Of a stretch of 33,548 nucleotides of DNA, positions 33,067 through 33,548 are shown in pieces (position 1 is the stretch's first letter; every line of letters starts with the position of its first letter). The notes under the pieces were generated by a model. The model was not told the origin of the DNA. It ran no database searches and saw only the letters and a list, made by a program, of their open reading frames with translations. Location of the stretch: positions 1-33,548 of the forward strand of contig JAITPT010000232.1 in the NCBI GenBank assembly GCA_031289285.1, read 5' to 3'. A program made the translations under genes and the position numbers. This stretch comes from Puniceicoccales bacterium. GTDB lineage: Bacteria > Verrucomicrobiota > Verrucomicrobiia > Opitutales > UBA953.

Positions 33067-33548
33067 AGAAGGCGGAGATGGAGGCAAACGAGCGGGGCAT
33101 TGTCAACAGGTTTTTGGCGGGAAGGCGGGGGGGGGTAGCTGGCGGGGGGGCTGGGGCGGAGGGGGGAGGGTAGCTGGCGGGTGGGGCTGGGGCGGAGGGT
33201 AGCTGGCGGGTGGCCGGCACGGACACACGGACACACGGACTAACACGGACTGACACGGACCTACACGGACAAACACGGACACCGCCACCCGCCACTGCAC
33301 TGATGGTGACGAGTGCCCACCCCACACACCGCCAACAGCTGCGCCCCCCCCACCACCGCGCCAACAGCACCCCCCCCGCCAACAGCTGCGCCACACACAC
33401 CGCCAACAGCTGCGCGCCCCCCCCCCCCACCGCGCCAACAGCCACGCCACACCCCACACACCGCCAACAGCCGCCCCCGCCCCCCCCCACACACACCGCG
33501 CCCTACCCGCCCGAGTGCTGTCCGTGTTTTTGTCCGTGTCAGTCCGTG
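33067..33548. other. Low-complexity, repeat-filled region upstream of the protease unit
   Basis: No gene is seen in these 480 bp. A 9-G run lies at 33127-33135, about 60 bp before the propeptide-like gene. Roughly three copies of a 29-bp unit (gtagctggcgggtggggctg and on) follow to about 33210. Period-7 to 10 repeats of cacggac occupy 33218-33280, then C-rich repeats of gccaacagctgcgcc. gtccgtg units in the opposite orientation occupy 33520-33548. The minus-strand ORFs here encode only Gly/Trp/Arg-rich low-complexity peptides. Confidence 0.8.

Noticed and set aside
33218-33280. CRISPR-like short direct repeats
   Set aside because: Seven-base units with 2-4 base spacing are a microsatellite, far too short for CRISPR repeats and spacers.
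32315-33496. 393-aa minus-strand ORF at the right end
   Set aside because: The first part is Gly/Trp/Cys low complexity from C-rich repeats and the rest is an out-of-frame shadow of the propeptide-like gene.

Overview
The window is high-GC bacterial DNA (visibly about 60% in most genes, lower in some stretches). It looks like a member of the Verrucomicrobiota, probably an Opitutales/Opitutaceae-type genome. That placement is inferred from giant PATR-repeat autotransporters, secreted proteins built from chitobiase-type, RCC1 and Ig-like modules, repeat-rich intergenic DNA, and start codons that all lack a Shine-Dalgarno sequence. No rRNA, complete tRNA or housekeeping marker other than proA is present, so the assignment is provisional.

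Layout, left to right. (1) 1-1570, minus: the type I restriction-modification methylase HsdM, running off the left edge within about a codon of its natural end. (2) 1571-1859: a short gap with a frameshifted remnant of a PF09820-type AAA-ATPase gene, a small hairpin and one copy of a dispersed repeat. (3) 1860-18202, minus: two tandem giant autotransporters (2984 and 2439 aa). They are preceded on the same strand by a one-TM, Pro/Ala/Thr-linker, PEGA-domain protein (18350-20191) and by proA (20297-21610). (4) 21611-21838: a G-rich divergent region, then a secreted GH16 glycoside hydrolase on the plus strand (21839-22729). (5) 22730-24277: about 1.5 kb with no gene, packed with repeats: a 9-bp minisatellite, a 265-bp repeat in three copies, a nested palindrome with perfect 33-bp arms, and a degenerate tRNA-like 5' half. 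(6) 24278-26168, minus: two adjacent nucleotidyltransferases of the YcgL/RlaP (pol-beta superfamily) type. (7) 26319-33066, minus: a two-gene unit in which a small membrane-anchored protein resembling a metalloprotease propeptide (with a KCGEC cysteine motif) precedes a 1928-aa secreted metzincin that has no propeptide of its own. (8) 33067-33548: low-complexity DNA with inverted and tandem repeats.

How the parts may work together. Most coding capacity is devoted to the cell surface and exterior: two autotransporters, a PEGA protein that may sit in the periplasm, a GH16 hydrolase and a modular protease. Twice a small tethered protein with a long Pro/Ala/Thr/Ser linker lies just upstream of a giant exported protein. 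The most novel reading is the split propeptide/protease pair. Second is the RlaP-like pair next to a decayed tRNA-like sequence, which suggests an RNA-repair or RNA-modification locus that has lost pieces. All functional statements are from sequence reading only; no search was run.
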